This document shows positions 35,097 through 47,149 of a DNA stretch of 64,000 bases, piece by piece; the stretch's first letter is position 1, and each line of letters begins with the position of its first letter. A program made the translations under genes and the position numbers. Source of the DNA: Epiperipatus broadwayi (taxonomy: Eukaryota; Onychophora; Udeonychophora; Euonychophora; Peripatidae); NCBI GenBank assembly GCA_028023455.1, contig JAQFVV010000350.1, forward strand, positions 436,001 through 500,000. Reading direction: 5' to 3'. The notes below the pieces were generated by a model. That model was not told where the DNA came from and did no database searches. It was given only the letters and a program-made list of their open reading frames with translations.

Positions 35097-35660
35097 TCAG
35101 GAAAAGGATAGAGCGGTTAGAGACCAGGTGTCGTCAAAGACTTTACTGGAGGCAAGGAGCTGATCACGTTTCTTGATTTTTTTGAGAGTCTGGTAAAACA
35201 ATGGTATGATTTGTGGCGGGGGTAATTCCATGAGAGTTTTGCATCTCACTATCCATATGGAATAAAGGACAAAGATAGAGAGCCTTATTATTGAAAAAGT
35301 TCCACTATTAATGGCATTTTCAAGTGAGAAAATCATTTCAGATCTTATGTAAGAATTGATTATGATTATATCTTTCAGTATTTTAAGTCTTGGACAGCGG
35401 TGTATAATATGGTCTGTGGTTTCATCTTCACGAGCACATAAACCACATATAGGGTCAATGCTAGTAAAACCTCTTCGGTGATAAAGAAACCAATTTGTGG
35501 GAAGCGCATCAAGATTAATTTTAATGATGAAGTCCAGGAATTTGGGTTCAAGGCTCCATCTTTTGAAGTGTGTAATGAGTCTTTGGTTGGTTATTTTTCT
35601 CTTTAAAATATATTCATGTAAATTTGCTGAAATATTTATTTTTATTTCAGTCTTTATTTG
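35097..35660 (-). pseudogene. LINE C-terminal domain, 187-codon uninterrupted frame
   Basis: The minus-strand frame is open from 35660 to a stop at 35097-35099, long for this composition. It contains LDALPTNWFLYHRRGF and the knuckle CGLCAREDETTDHIIHRC (CX2C-X8-H-X4-C), then LKILKDIII and FSLENAINSGTFSIIRLS. That is the order of the region downstream of the RT domain in LINE ORF2, resembling zf-RVT-type C-termini. No RT motifs are visible upstream of 35663, so it is a 5'-truncated insertion. The lack of stops suggests a young copy. Confidence 0.75.
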
Positions 35661-35663
35661 CTA

Positions 35664-36234
35664 AAGTGAATCACGTGTTTTGTAATGAATATTTTTTCAC
35701 AAAATATTTAAATATTGTATTTATAAAAATATTGATTGTGTTTGTGTAATAAAAAAACATTTAAAGCATAAATAATAAATAAAAATTGGAATCATCTGAA
35801 ATAAATGACAATAAATTCTAAACAAATAACTTAAATAAAATTATAATAATATTTCTAATATCTTAAAAGTATGTCAGTGATTTGACTAACTAGTTAAGAT
35901 GAAGTAATTATTGAGAGTCATAGTAATAATTATAATTTAAATTGTTTGATTGACATTTTATTTAGCATTTATTTTGGATGATTTCAATTTTTATTATATA
36001 TTGTAACTATCAAAATAATCAGTTTAAGACCAAATAGTGATTGACATAATGTTAGCTTAACATATACTAGGCTGGTAATCATTATGATGAAACTGTTTAC
36101 TGTGCATAGAATATTTAAAATATCTAAGAAACAGTTTCAGGATTATGATAAACTTAAAATATAACTGTATTTACAAAATAAATAATTCAGTTTAATAATA
36201 TTTGCATTTGGACTATCATATTCAATGTTAGTAT
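35664..36234. other. No gene seen
   Basis: AT-rich; nothing recognised. Confidence 0.35.
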
Positions 36235-37375
36235 TGTAACGGTAAAATATGTGCATTTGCACAACAAAATCTAGAACTCTGATAGATCATTCTAAGGCCG
36301 ACCTGGTTTACGGTGGTGGAAGCCATGGCTCTGGCCTAACCCTAGTTCTTCTACCATTGCTCATAGACTTACAACCTTACAAATGACACAGTTGAGGTTA
36401 CAGCAGGATTTCTTTTCTTCACATGCCGTCAGTAGCTCATCAGTAGCACACAAGATGGGTAACAATGGGTATTTATATAGCATATTTATATAGGTATCAT
36501 GTGGCATGCTTATCATTATTAATTATATATAAATTTTCAATAAATTATAAAGCTAATTACTAAATATTAAATAAAAGTGAGTCGGTGAGCAAGACTAAGA
36601 CAAGAAACTAAAATAAATTTAAAATCAGTTTAATAAATTCAATGTAAACAACGAATCAAAACATTATTATAGTAATCAAGTTTTGGATTTCATACGCAGG
36701 TGATTCAGGGACATTACAGTTCAATGGGTTCACACATAAGTGATGCATTATCAGTAACAATTTTGGATGTACAGATTTAAGCAGTTTGATTTACATATAT
36801 AAGTTAGTTTACTTATAAGTGATTTTAACTTTCCAGTATAATTAATAAAATTTGGAGTCTACCTATATATGTATATAGCCTCATATCACTCGCAGGTGAT
36901 ATTATGTAGGTTACAATTAACTATTTATTTGGCTATACATATATATCTCTATCACTCACAGGTGATAAAATAATACAGTAAAGTTTTGCATGAGCAGAAT
37001 TTTAATTTAGAACGATTTGACTTTGCTCATGGTTATCCATGCCAGGTTTATGCTTTATATAAAGGGACTTAGATTTGCCATATTAGCGGAAGTGATAATA
37101 AAATTTGAAAGAACATAATTTAACATAATTTAACTAGCATGAATACTTTAATATATTCTCTACACAGTAATATGCTATTTAGATTGGATTCCCTTTCAGA
37201 TCAATGCTGAATTAACAAAAATGGTGGGTTGAACTGACTAACGAAAGTTAGACTTCAGATACTAGTGCGTAAAGAAAAACATATAACTCTGAGTCTTATT
37301 TGCGTCTCATATGTGCCTTATTCACAGGATTTTTACCAAGTAACAGTTCCCTGTGATCGATTCTCATTACTGTGG

Positions 37376-37384
37376 TATAAAAGG
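37376..37384 (+). promoter_or_regulatory. TATA box within the probable LTR
   Basis: TATAAAAGG, a canonical TATA box, followed about 20 bases on by TTCGGCAGATTG; consistent with an LTR promoter. Confidence 0.4.
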
Positions 37385-37424
37385 CCATTTTAGTTCGGCA
37401 GATTGAGCAATTTATATAAGAATA

Positions 37425-37525
37425 TAGGAGTCTTATGCTGTGGATAAGTCTCATGCTCTATTTAAAATAAGAAGAATGTGGGAGTCTTACACTCTGGGTG
37501 AGTCTCATGCTCCATTATAAGAATG
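37425..37525. repeat. Two-copy tandem repeat
   Basis: GGAGTCTTATGCTGTGGATA and GGGAGTCTTACACTCTGGGTG each precede AGTCTCATGCTC, giving two units of about 60-70 bp. Confidence 0.7.
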
Positions 37526-38944
37526 CAGAATGAGTTGGCATGTACCAGTCACCATCTGAAAAAATAATTGCCCGAACTAAAGATAATGGTGCAGCGCGAC
37601 GACATGCAACCATTAAAGATGTACAGCAATAAGAAAATACACCGTAGTGTTTCGTAAGGACCCATATGCACCACTGACTTCATAATCATATTTAAAATTT
37701 AAGATGCTAAAATACAAGTTTCTTTCATGAAACTACCCCACATCAGTTCATGTTATAGTACTCTTAATAATACTATTTAGGGAATTTATGAATCCAATCT
37801 ACAAAGCTATCTATATAGGCTTTGATTTAATTAGCTTAAGGAGGATTATAGCATATGGGGAATTAAAATATAAACTTATAGATTTATGCTGTATTTTTAT
37901 CACTTTAACTAAATATTTGTTTAAAATATTAACTTAAAAGCAAATCTATCTTAAAGTAGTAGTATGTTTGTAATGATATTTAATTCAAGACATTTTATCC
38001 TTTCCAAAACAGAGCTTTCTATTTCGTATATAATTATACGTGTTATATATATATGCGCATTTACATATATATGCGAGAGAATCTTTATTTCATAATCGCT
38101 AATAGTTTAATTTAAGAATAAAGCTCGGTTTTGAAGTTTTATAGCATAAACAAGATAACGTAACTAAATAACAATAAAATTTGGCATAGATTAACTTAAG
38201 AAATGCATTTTAAATCATAGTAAAATTTCAAATAAGTGAAATTTGATAATTGTTCAGTTTAAAAGAAAGTTGTGAGAGGTTCGCTAAAATATGATTGATT
38301 TAGTTCTATAATGCTATCTCTGAAATTAATGACTGTAACCATTATCATTAACCTAAGATAATAATAAATTATCATAGAAATCTTAACTATTACTTTAAAC
38401 AGCTTATTGCATTATATACGTTACCAATTTTATAAAACATTTAATTTCTACGTTATAGCAAATTGACACAGATAGCATTTAATTACTTATAGTCAAATTA
38501 ATACGTAACTAAATCAAACATTATTTTGCGAGTAAACCAAAACATAAAATCATACAATTATATTAATAAAGATGTGTGTGAATGCGAGTATTTAGATTTT
38601 GAAATAATAAATTATATAAATCATATCATATCTGGCATTTTAAATCAAGTTTTTAAATTAGTTTTTTATCATCAGGCAAGACTTTAGGATTTAAACAAAG
38701 TTAGTATATTTGTAATTTATGCAAGTTTTAGATTGAAGTTATAAAATAAAATATACATAATTTTCATTTACAATATTAAGATGGCCATTAATTTAAAGGT
38801 TAAGCTAGCTTTTAAATTTGGAATTAGTTGAAGTTTTTAGAATGAAAGGAATAGTTACCATTGTTTATCTTGATCTTTGTCTGTACTGGCAAGTTCTCTG
38901 GATAGTGTGACATCTTTTAGGTTCTGGCGGTGGTCAACTCATGC

Positions 38945-39011
38945 TGTCATGGCTTAGATGGCGGTTCATCAGGCAGAAGGCTAGATTTCGAGTCCACTTA
39001 CCCCCGACATG
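38945..39011 (+). other. tRNA-like relic
   Basis: TGGCTTAGATGG resembles an A box, and GATTTCGAGTCC about 35 nt later resembles a B box. The presumed acceptor ends GTCATGG and CCCCCGAC pair at five of seven positions. The T-arm does not fold, so this is a decayed tRNA or SINE head at best. Confidence 0.25.
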
Positions 39012-39819
39012 CTGATTATTCACTTTTTATCAATATCAATTTTGATGACTCTTAGAAAGAATATTTTTTTAATGAATGTCCATAAGATGGCTGCCCTTGC
39101 TTTTATACCAGTATCCCCCCCTCTCCTTCATTATTTTATTTTCTTAGAATTGTTTTCTTGGCCCGTACGATAGTCACCAATTATTGCGGAAACCTGCTGT
39201 GTCAAAAATTAAATTGGTAAAAAAAAAACCTATTGACAGGCCATAATTTATTCCGTTTTCTAAATTTTTAATTAATCTTATACCAGTAAAGATTAATTAT
39301 ACTGGCGACCATGTGTCCAGAAAAACAAATCTAAGATTTGGAAAAACATTTTATTATATATGTAACCTGACCGTTCTAATTTACCGATATATGCAGAATT
39401 ATACAATTTTGAAAATATATAATTTAATAAATACCAAAATTATAAAAAAAGAAATGCTTTATAATCTATTAACATTATATTCCAGCATATATGTAGTCTA
39501 AAGTTACACATACAATTAGTTTTTCACTTTGCAATTATTAACAATCTATATATGTGCGCATTTTGCTTCATGAGTTATATAAATGAATATTTCTGTGAAT
39601 ATTTAAACATATACGCACACATACACGACTGTATTATTTAGATTTAAATTTAGGCAGGATTTATAAAGATTATTATTAATACATATACGAGGTTTTGGTG
39701 GTATGTATATAGGTATGAATACTATTATATAACATATATAGCAGGTGAAACAGTTGGGTGGAAAAGCTGACTGTTTCAGTATTATATCACATAAATCAAA
39801 TCTAAAATTATCTCAGCAG

Positions 39820-39925
39820 ACTTTCAAGCACCCACCAGCTATCCAAACTATCTCATACAACTGATATACATGACCACACACATGTAGAAAAGATAATCAC
39901 CCAGCACTCATCAGTTGGTCCAGAT

Positions 39926-39979
<54 letters not shown>

Positions 39980-40080
39980 TATAATCAATGTTCAATTTAT
40001 ATTAAGATAGCAAATCTTCACACTTTAATGAAGAGGCTTCAATCTACTCCAACCTTCAACTTTTCAACCATCCATACTCG
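39820..40080 (-). repeat. Hammerhead-bearing interspersed repeat, copy D, ribozyme deleted
   Basis: Minus-strand copy with both 5' and 3' modules of copies A and B. About 23 nt are missing between the stem II region and the GTGATTATC module, removing GAA, stem III and the cleavage site; CTGATGA is still present at 39907-39913. A (TC)n(AC)n microsatellite at about 39931-39980 replaces the (AT)n of copy A. Confidence 0.65.
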
Positions 40081-41108
40081 GTATTTAAAATAATTATGTA
40101 TAATAAATAATACTCTTAAAATTTTAATCTTTAATTATAAATCTTTATTACTAATATGACTAAATAACAAAGGGTATTTTATTTATTTAACCCATATCTC
40201 AGTAACTAAACATTAATGTTTAGATTATGTGTGAGTATTATAAATAAATGTAAATAACACTATTACTAATAAACAGTATACCTTGTAAACACATAATAAT
40301 AAAATGATGTGATCATATTTATCTATTGAATAGATGATGAATGATAAAACAATGAAAGACAAAAACAAAGTAATTTAACAAATATAAAATCAATTTATTA
40401 ATAAGGGAAACATAAAATAAGATGTAAGAAGAATATTTTAAGTTTTCAGCACTTAAGATAAATACCTTCTCATGAATGTTAATTAGGAAAGCTTGATGCC
40501 TGCTTTCCTATCAAATAAACTATGCAAAATGTAGCTTTACCAGATGTGGAAACAAAGTATGCTATTGAAAAGGTTGTTAAGCAAAGACTATAAACAAAAT
40601 AAAACATTGTTTTACTAGATCTTTAAGTAAAATAGTTTAATCCATTTTCTTTTAGATATCTGGCTGATAGAAATTTAGTTATCCTTTAAAATATTGAGAA
40701 CATTTACCCAATTACAATATAATTCGATAAAAATATAGCATTATTTTCCTAACATTTATACATACAGATGGCAGTAAGTAAGATACTTATATAAAGTAAC
40801 ATTTATAAATACAAAATAATCAAAAATGGAAATAATGCATTCCAATATGCTGTTATTTCATATAAATTACGACAACAACAAAAAATTCATATAAAACAGC
40901 TAATTTAAATATATATTAGTCATACATAAGTCGTTTTCAGCCCATGGTTTAGTAGCCTTATAAGCTATTATTACATTAATGAATTATTACATATTCAACA
41001 CCATCTAGGGTTCCTTAGTAGAAGTAAAATAACAACAATAACAATTATAAAACATTAGTAAAATAGAACAAGACTCTCATATAGAAATCCAATATAACTT
41101 AAACAAAA
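40081..41108. other. No gene seen
   Basis: AT-rich; nothing recognised. Confidence 0.35.
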
Positions 41109-41857
41109 CTATATAATATAACAATATACAAAACAATTAATACATATATCATTCAACTTTATATATATTATCTTACATAATTTTTCATTCATCTCCAATT
41201 GACAGTTGTAAACTAAACTTATCAAAGTTTTATAAATATTCATACAATTATTCAAGTTATGTTTAATGTAATATATTTCATATATTAGTCTCATCTTTGG
41301 GTTTTTAATATAATTTAAATCTTTAGTATTTTTATAGCATTTGTCCATATGTTAAGTAATAAATGTATAAAGCAGATCAATCATCTCATCTATTAATTGC
41401 ACTGTTATGTTCTTTGGCTTTCACCTCTAACTGTTTCTCCGTATGATTGTAATAAATCTTATTGCAAAATTCACAGTTAATTTTATATAGTATTTCTTTT
41501 TGTATTTTATATCATCTCTTAATTTATAATTACCTATTAAGTTATCCATTTTTTGCTATTTGACCATCCAATATTTATATGCTTATCAATATAGTTTTTG
41601 TTTTTTATCAATGGAATAATATAAAATCAGATTCATTTTTTATTTGAACTATAGTTATCATTATTACAATTGTTTTGCATAGTCATGCTATCAGCTACCA
41701 TAAATTTCTTAGAATTAAAAAGTATATTTTTAATAGTTTTAGGATTGTATCCATAATCTTTATATAATTTAATAAATTGATTCTTCTGTAAATGAGTTAT
41801 ATTTTTATCTGTGTTATATTTATCATTTCTATATTTACAATTTTTAATAACTATCAT
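41109..41857 (-). pseudogene. Penelope-like element C-terminal region with GIY-YIG endonuclease remnant
   Basis: Minus strand, upstream to downstream: a linker region at 41633-41857, with LQKNQFIKLYKDYGYNPKTI resembling the NGYP block that follows the RT of Penelope-like elements. Then, in a different frame near 41400-41520, comes CEFCNKIYYNHTEKQLEVKA and an EHNSAI block, which correspond to the cysteine pair and the GIY-YIG start. Then KMRLIYEIYYIKHNLNNCMN at 41109-41348 corresponds to the region around the catalytic glutamate. Frame changes make it non-functional. The Tyr-Ile-Gly of the motif is itself degraded. Confidence 0.6.
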
Positions 41858-41918
41858 TTTTCTTGTTGTGAATCTATAAGAATAAAAAAAACTATGAATA
41901 ATATTTATAAAGATTTTA

Positions 41919-42085
41919 ATGACAATATATAATATTAAATTTATAAAAATAGACTTTGAAGATAAGATTAAATATTTAGATATAGATATTCATATAGATA
42001 ATGATAATAATATTGTATTAAAACAGTTTATTAAAAGACTACAGACTTATGGGTTAACTGTTATCATCTATATTTATAAACATTA
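41919..42085 (+). pseudogene. Penelope-like RT fragment, opposite strand
   Basis: A 55-codon frame from ATG 41919 includes KIKYLDIDIHIDNDNNIV followed by KQFIKR. The order matches the Penelope-type RT block with FLDI followed by the YRKPT motif. It lies about 60 bp from, and points away from, the minus-strand Penelope remnant, so two pieces are joined head to head. Confidence 0.45.
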
Positions 42086-42517
42086 AATCCTTGAGTAATT
42101 GGCTTTATTGTCTTAGTAAATATATACTTTAATTTGGAAGTAATAAATGATTTTATTAGTCTGCTTTCAGAATCTGGATTATAATTAACTATTTATTAGT
42201 CTTTTTTCAGAACATGTTATATTTGCCTGTTTAATGAGATTTGTTTAAACTTGTTTGGATAATATTTGGTACACTGTACTGTGCTGCTAGGTGACATTGT
42301 AGTACCCATCAAGAACCATAGAAGCGATAAATTTCTTTTGAATAAATCAAAGAAATTGCTCAAAAATAAGTGAAATACAAATTACAAAAACAAAAATCAG
42401 AGAAATACATAAAACACAATCTCCCCTTCCCCCCCTCCTGACAAATTTTTAAATCACAAAGAAAAAATGTGGATTGCATCATATTAAAAGTTGAAAAATG
42501 AAATGTGATAGATCTCT

Positions 42518-43068
42518 CACATTAAAAAATATAATCGCTTGGCAAAATGAAGTGTGATATAAAACCCAAACCCGCTTAATTTCTAAATTGGATTCATAAC
42601 ATCAAAAAACCCAAGACACACAAAAAAAACCCATAAATATTTGCAAAAAAAAATACTTACAAAAAATAGACAATGTGGGCAATTTGAAAGTAAGCAAAAA
42701 CAACATTCAAATTTTGAGGCTTTTGGAGCAAAAATTATTTAGAGAAGCTTGTTCAAACAGATTGCAGCACACTTAACTAATAACAGCAGATTAAAAAAAA
42801 TACAACAATGATGGCATAATTTAACAGCAGACTTTGGCAAACAATTATTTAAAGAAAGTTGCAAAATAAAATGTGACATAATAGACAATTTACATAAAAA
42901 ATATAATTGCTTGGGTCGACAAATTTAATCAAAATGTAACAAGTAATCTTTCGAAACACCTGCTTAGTTTCATTATGACATATTAATTATTTTGGAGTGT
43001 TGAAATACAATTTGTTGGGATGTTTATTTTTTGATGGTGTTAATATGGATTTTTTTTTATACAGATGA
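42518..43068 (+). repeat. Left terminal blocks (A, B, C) of the Merlin element
   Basis: Words such as TTGGCAAAATGAAGTGTGAT, GAGAAGCTTGTTCAAAC and GCTTAGTTTCATTATGA each recur inverted on the right side. A ~110-nt spacer separates A and B. Confidence 0.75.
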
Positions 43069-43193
43069 ATACAATATTAAACATGCACAAACTTTCAGGT
43101 AACATTTCACAAACCCATGCTGAAATTTAAATCCCATCTTTTCTTACTCAAAATTATCAAAATTTGGGATCTCCCAAAGACATAACATGAGCA

Positions 43194-43960
43194 GTGGAGT
43201 TCTTCCAAAGTAAAAATGTTCTGCACTTTCAAAAAGTATGCATCAATGGCCATCAAATGACACTTTATAAGAACCCAAGGTCACAATGGAAATGCAACAT
43301 TGGTGTGTGTCAAAGTCGCATAACATTTCAAAAAGAAACTTGGTTTGAGGGCTGCAGATTATCATTGGTCACAGCCATCTGAATCATTTATTATTGGAAG
43401 AAAACCAATTGACCATACAATCAGGAATAAATGATTTGGATTTGAACAGGAACACTGTAATTGTGTGGAAGTAATATTTGAGAGAAGCCTGTAAAGAAAG
43501 TCTGCTATCTCACACATCCTGCAAAATTGGAGGCCCAGAAAAAATTGTAGAGGTTGATAAAACTCTATTTAATAAATGCAAAAACCAACAAGGAAGAATT
43601 CTTCCACAACAGTGGTTATTTAGTGGTTTATATAGAGAAACAAAAGATTATTTCATAGTCGCCAGTCTAGGTCAAACAGTGCCTATTCTCCTAGATGCCA
43701 TTAAACAACATATAGCACCAGTATTTTCCATATATTTTGACTGTTGGAAGATCTACAAAAATGATGAATTGAATGCTGCAGGTTGCCAACATTTCAAAGT
43801 AAATCACACTTCTACTGGGGTGCATATGCAAAATGTAGAAAGACTTTGGGGGCTAGTAAAATGCCATAATAAAAGAGAAAGAAGGACTACTTGACATCAC
43901 CTGGAGTCATATTAGGCCAAATTCATGTGGCAATGACTGAACCATGATGAAGATGTATTC
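43194..43960 (+). pseudogene. Merlin transposase pseudogene (DDE, IS1595/ISXO2-like)
   Basis: Frame 1 (43194-43382) encodes a zinc-ribbon-like N-terminus with CINGHQM and WKCNIGVCQSR, then FEGCRLSL. After a frameshift near 43380 the helix-turn-helix-like part (LNRNTVIVW) follows, then an in-frame TAA at 43472-43474. From 43478 to 43891 the DDE core is open. VEVDKTLF carries the first Asp, LPQQWLFSG follows, SIYFDCWKIY carries the second Asp, and HMQNVERLWG carries the catalytic Glu. The expected VDP segment before it is shortened. After TGA at 43892-43894 the remains HHLES and AKFMW show the C-terminus with more stops. The order and spacing match Merlin transposases of ~270-300 residues. Confidence 0.85.
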
Positions 43961-44074
43961 AATGCTATGTTATAAGTCATTAGTATACCATCATTGTAAG
44001 TTTTAAAATTTCCAAATTGCTGTAATTTGTCCATGTCTTGTGTTAAATTATTTAATTTGCTGCTATTAGTTAAC

Positions 44075-44689
44075 TATGTTGAAATCTGTTTGAACAAGCT
44101 TTTCTAAATAATTTTGCTGCAAAAGCCTCAAAATTTGACTATTCTTTTTGCCTACTTTGAAATTGCATTGAGATGTTATATTTTGTGAAACTACCATCTT
44201 TAAATAATTGTTTGCTAAAGCCTGCTGTTAACTTAACCAATCATTGTTTTTTTAAATCACCAAATAACCACTGTTGAACTACCTTCTTTCTTTAATTAAT
44301 TGTTTGCTAAAGCATGCTATTAAATTATGCCATTGTTGTATTTTTTTAAACTGCTGTTATTAGTTTGAACAAGCTTCTCTAAATAATTTTGCTGCAAAAA
44401 CCTCAAAATTTGAATGTTCTTTTTTCCTACTTTCAAATTGCCCATGATGTAGTCATCTGTATAAAAAAAATCCATATTAACACCATCAAAATATAAAAAT
44501 AATCCCAACAAATTGTATTTCTAGCACTCCAAAATAATTAATGCATCATAATAAAACTAAGCAGGTATTTCAAAAGACTACTTCAGTTACATTTTGATTA
44601 AATTTGTCAGCCCAAGGAATTATATTTTTCATGTGAATGGTCTATTATGTCACATTTCATTTTGCCAAGTGATTATATTTTTTAATGTG
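44075..44689 (+). repeat. Right terminal blocks of the Merlin element
   Basis: Reverse complements of the left blocks, with block B present twice (44075-44235 and 44283-44450). Confidence 0.75.
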
Positions 44690-46840
44690 AATATTTCAGA
44701 TATTTTTAAAATGATTAAAATTCTTAAGCATTATGGAAGAGTAAATACCAACAAAATGTCAGTCTTTAAATCCATTAATGTTAAGTTTTTAAAATATTCA
44801 AAAATATCGCAACAAGTTGTTTTTAATTCCTTTAAGTATGGAATGAGTAATTAATAATCACCTAATAAATGACATATGTTAATTATAGCATTTCTAAAAT
44901 ATATAATATATATGAAGAGAAAATCCATTAGTTTTAAAAACTGGTTTAATAATGAGTATCCAATATGCAGGTATTTATCTGAAAACTTTTAAGTTATTAT
45001 AGTAAATGTAATATCAGGTGATTTTTGAAGTACTAGTATTCCAAAATAGCTTAAACAAAAAGTAGCTTTCCTAAGTAGTTTAAAAAATTTCCATTTTAAT
45101 AAAAAAATTTAAATTTAGTTTTCCTTTTTGTGTACTTCAAGATGATGAATATATTAAGATGTTTTAATTCTTCATTTTGGATAGTTCAGAAGCACATTTG
45201 TCACATGGGGTACATGCCTATTTGTTTAATTTTTTCATTATCATGGTACATAATGGTAAGATGGCTAAATTTAAATTTAGGTTTTATACAGTTTTCCTGT
45301 AGATAACTAGCAATAAAAGATAACATTTCTCTTAAGTAAGTGTATTTATAAGTTTTAATTACCTGATCAGATTAATCATCTTCATCATTCAAATTTTCTC
45401 ATTCTTTTAGCATTTCATGTGAAAATTTGATTCCCTTTGCTAAGATATGAAGGCTGGCAGATAAGTTTTGAGGTTTTAAAGAAGGTACAGCATCAATTAA
45501 ATTGAAACCATTTTAAAATTACAAATAATATTTTAAAATGTATTGAAATACAATATTATATTCTTTAATAAAATTAATATACACATTTAGCATATAAAAA
45601 TAAATATTCATACTACAGATATTAAAATAATTCATTTTGTTTTACTTACTAATAACACTAAAAATTGCATTTTATTGCCAAAAATGAATTTATCTAAATA
45701 TTTTAAAGTCATATGCCTTTAAATTTAAACATGTCAAAGGAATGCAAACATTCATACATGCATATACATATTCAAATATTGCATTAAAAGTTTATGTTGC
45801 TATTATAAGTCATTTTATATTATGTATGCGATATTATAAGTATTGCTTTACTGATTCTATTTTATTTAATTTATTCATATATTGACAATATTACACATTT
45901 TTATTACTGTATTGGTTTTTTAAAAACGGACTTTATGTGTGTGTGTGTGTGTGTGTGGGTGTTTATAATTAAATATAAACCATGATTTTTAAAATTTGAT
46001 ACAAGTATTTTAAAATGCTAGTTAAAAAATGTATGGGAGGATATCTTGGATTTTGCTTTATAAGGTAATTTATCTATAATATCAATATTATTTTAATAAT
46101 AATGATAATAGTAGTAATAGTAAAGGTAACAGTAGTATAGTAATGATAGCAGAAATTGTTAATATTGTTAAGCCAATAAAATTTTTGAAGTTATCTGGAA
46201 TGCTAAAATAGAATCTCATTTAATATAGAATCTGTTCACTTAGCATGCATTGAAATATACATCTTTAGTCTAAAAGTCATCATTCTACACAATCATTTAA
46301 ACATAAAAATATAATACAAAATCTAAAGTATAAATGCAAAAGTAATATAGAATAATTTTTTAAAACTTGTATACACTGAATATAAAAATTGAAAAGAATA
46401 AAGAATTTTTTTCTACTAATATCTAAAAACAAGTTTGGTATAATAAAAGAATAAAAGATCTTATTTACATGACAAACATAAACAGTTTATTTTAATCATT
46501 GTTGAAATTATACAGCAGAATAATTTAAAAAAATATATTACTAAAGGTACAAATAAACAGATAAATTATAATAAATATAATGATTGTTATCCCAGTCAGA
46601 ATAAAAGAACCTGTGCACATCATACAATACTATATTAATGAATAGTATTTTTCAGCAACTATTATAGCATTGATGTTTATTGTAGAATCCAAATTTTACT
46701 GACAAAAAACATTCATTGTAATATTTATTCAGTGTAACATTATTTATTGAAGCATACCTCATTGTGTGTATGTATATGTATATATATTCACACATCATAA
46801 AACATGTTTTTGGGAGCAACCATATTTAATAAAATAATAT
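44690..46840. other. No gene seen
   Basis: AT-rich; a (TG)n microsatellite lies at about 45936-45957, and a TAA/TAG-rich cryptically simple patch at 46085-46160. Confidence 0.4.
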
Positions 46841-46844
46841 TAAT

Positions 46845-46930
46845 TAACGTAAATATACTGATGTTTCAACAAGATAACACCTTCAACTGGAAAAAGTGTT
46901 ATCCTGTCGAAATATATATATATATATATA
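46845..46930. repeat. Inverted pair of Penelope-type termini
   Basis: TACTGATGTTTCAACAAGAT followed by AACACCTT, then ~10 nt on AAAGTGTTATCCTGTCGAAAT: the two are reverse complements around 46895. The outward-reading GTGTTATCYTGTYGAAA resembles the stem II plus GAAA half of a hammerhead, but CTGATGA is not recognisable. Confidence 0.4.
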
Positions 46931-47149
46931 TATTACAAGCATAAAGCTATACTAGTCAATAAATAATTAAAATTACCCCAAATGCAATAATCAACCAGAC
47001 TAGCCAAGAAAATAAAACCAAAAACACAAATAATAGTTTCACTGCTACAAGCAGACTTTTCAAGTGTAAAGAAGTACAAAACAACACCATATTTATATTA
47101 AACATTACCCACAAATCCATTTATTTCCCATCTACCCTTAATATTAAAA

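Larger units (their letters stand above)
36235..39297 (+). mobile_element. Probable long LTR (about 3 kb) with primer-site-like end
   Basis: The block starts TGTAACGG, the same first seven bases as the LTRs at 52555 and 55090. It contains a TATA box TATAAAAGG at 37376-37384 and a short tandem duplication at 37425-37525, and is richer in GC than its surroundings. At its right end TTATAC is followed by TGGCGACC at 39299, like the TTATAAC-TGG junction at 54550. TGGCGACC matches the first bases of the tRNA-Arg-type primer site of some insect LTR elements. No second LTR and no coding region were found, so the right limit and class are uncertain. Confidence 0.35.
42518..44689 (+). mobile_element. 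Merlin-type DNA transposon with long, rearranged terminal inverted repeats
   Basis: A broken transposase of the Merlin/IS1016-IS1595 type sits between long inverted terminal blocks. The outermost block 42518-42561 is the reverse complement of 44646-44689. Block C at 42860-43068 pairs with 44452-44668 and block B at 42672-42860 pairs with 44283-44450. A second, diverged copy of B is at about 44075-44235. Because the left order is A-B-C and the right order (inward) is A-C-B-B, the termini have been rearranged. A target-site duplication was not identified. Confidence 0.75.

Noticed and set aside
38945-39011. Functional tRNA gene
   Set aside because: A- and B-box-like words are present but the T-arm does not pair.
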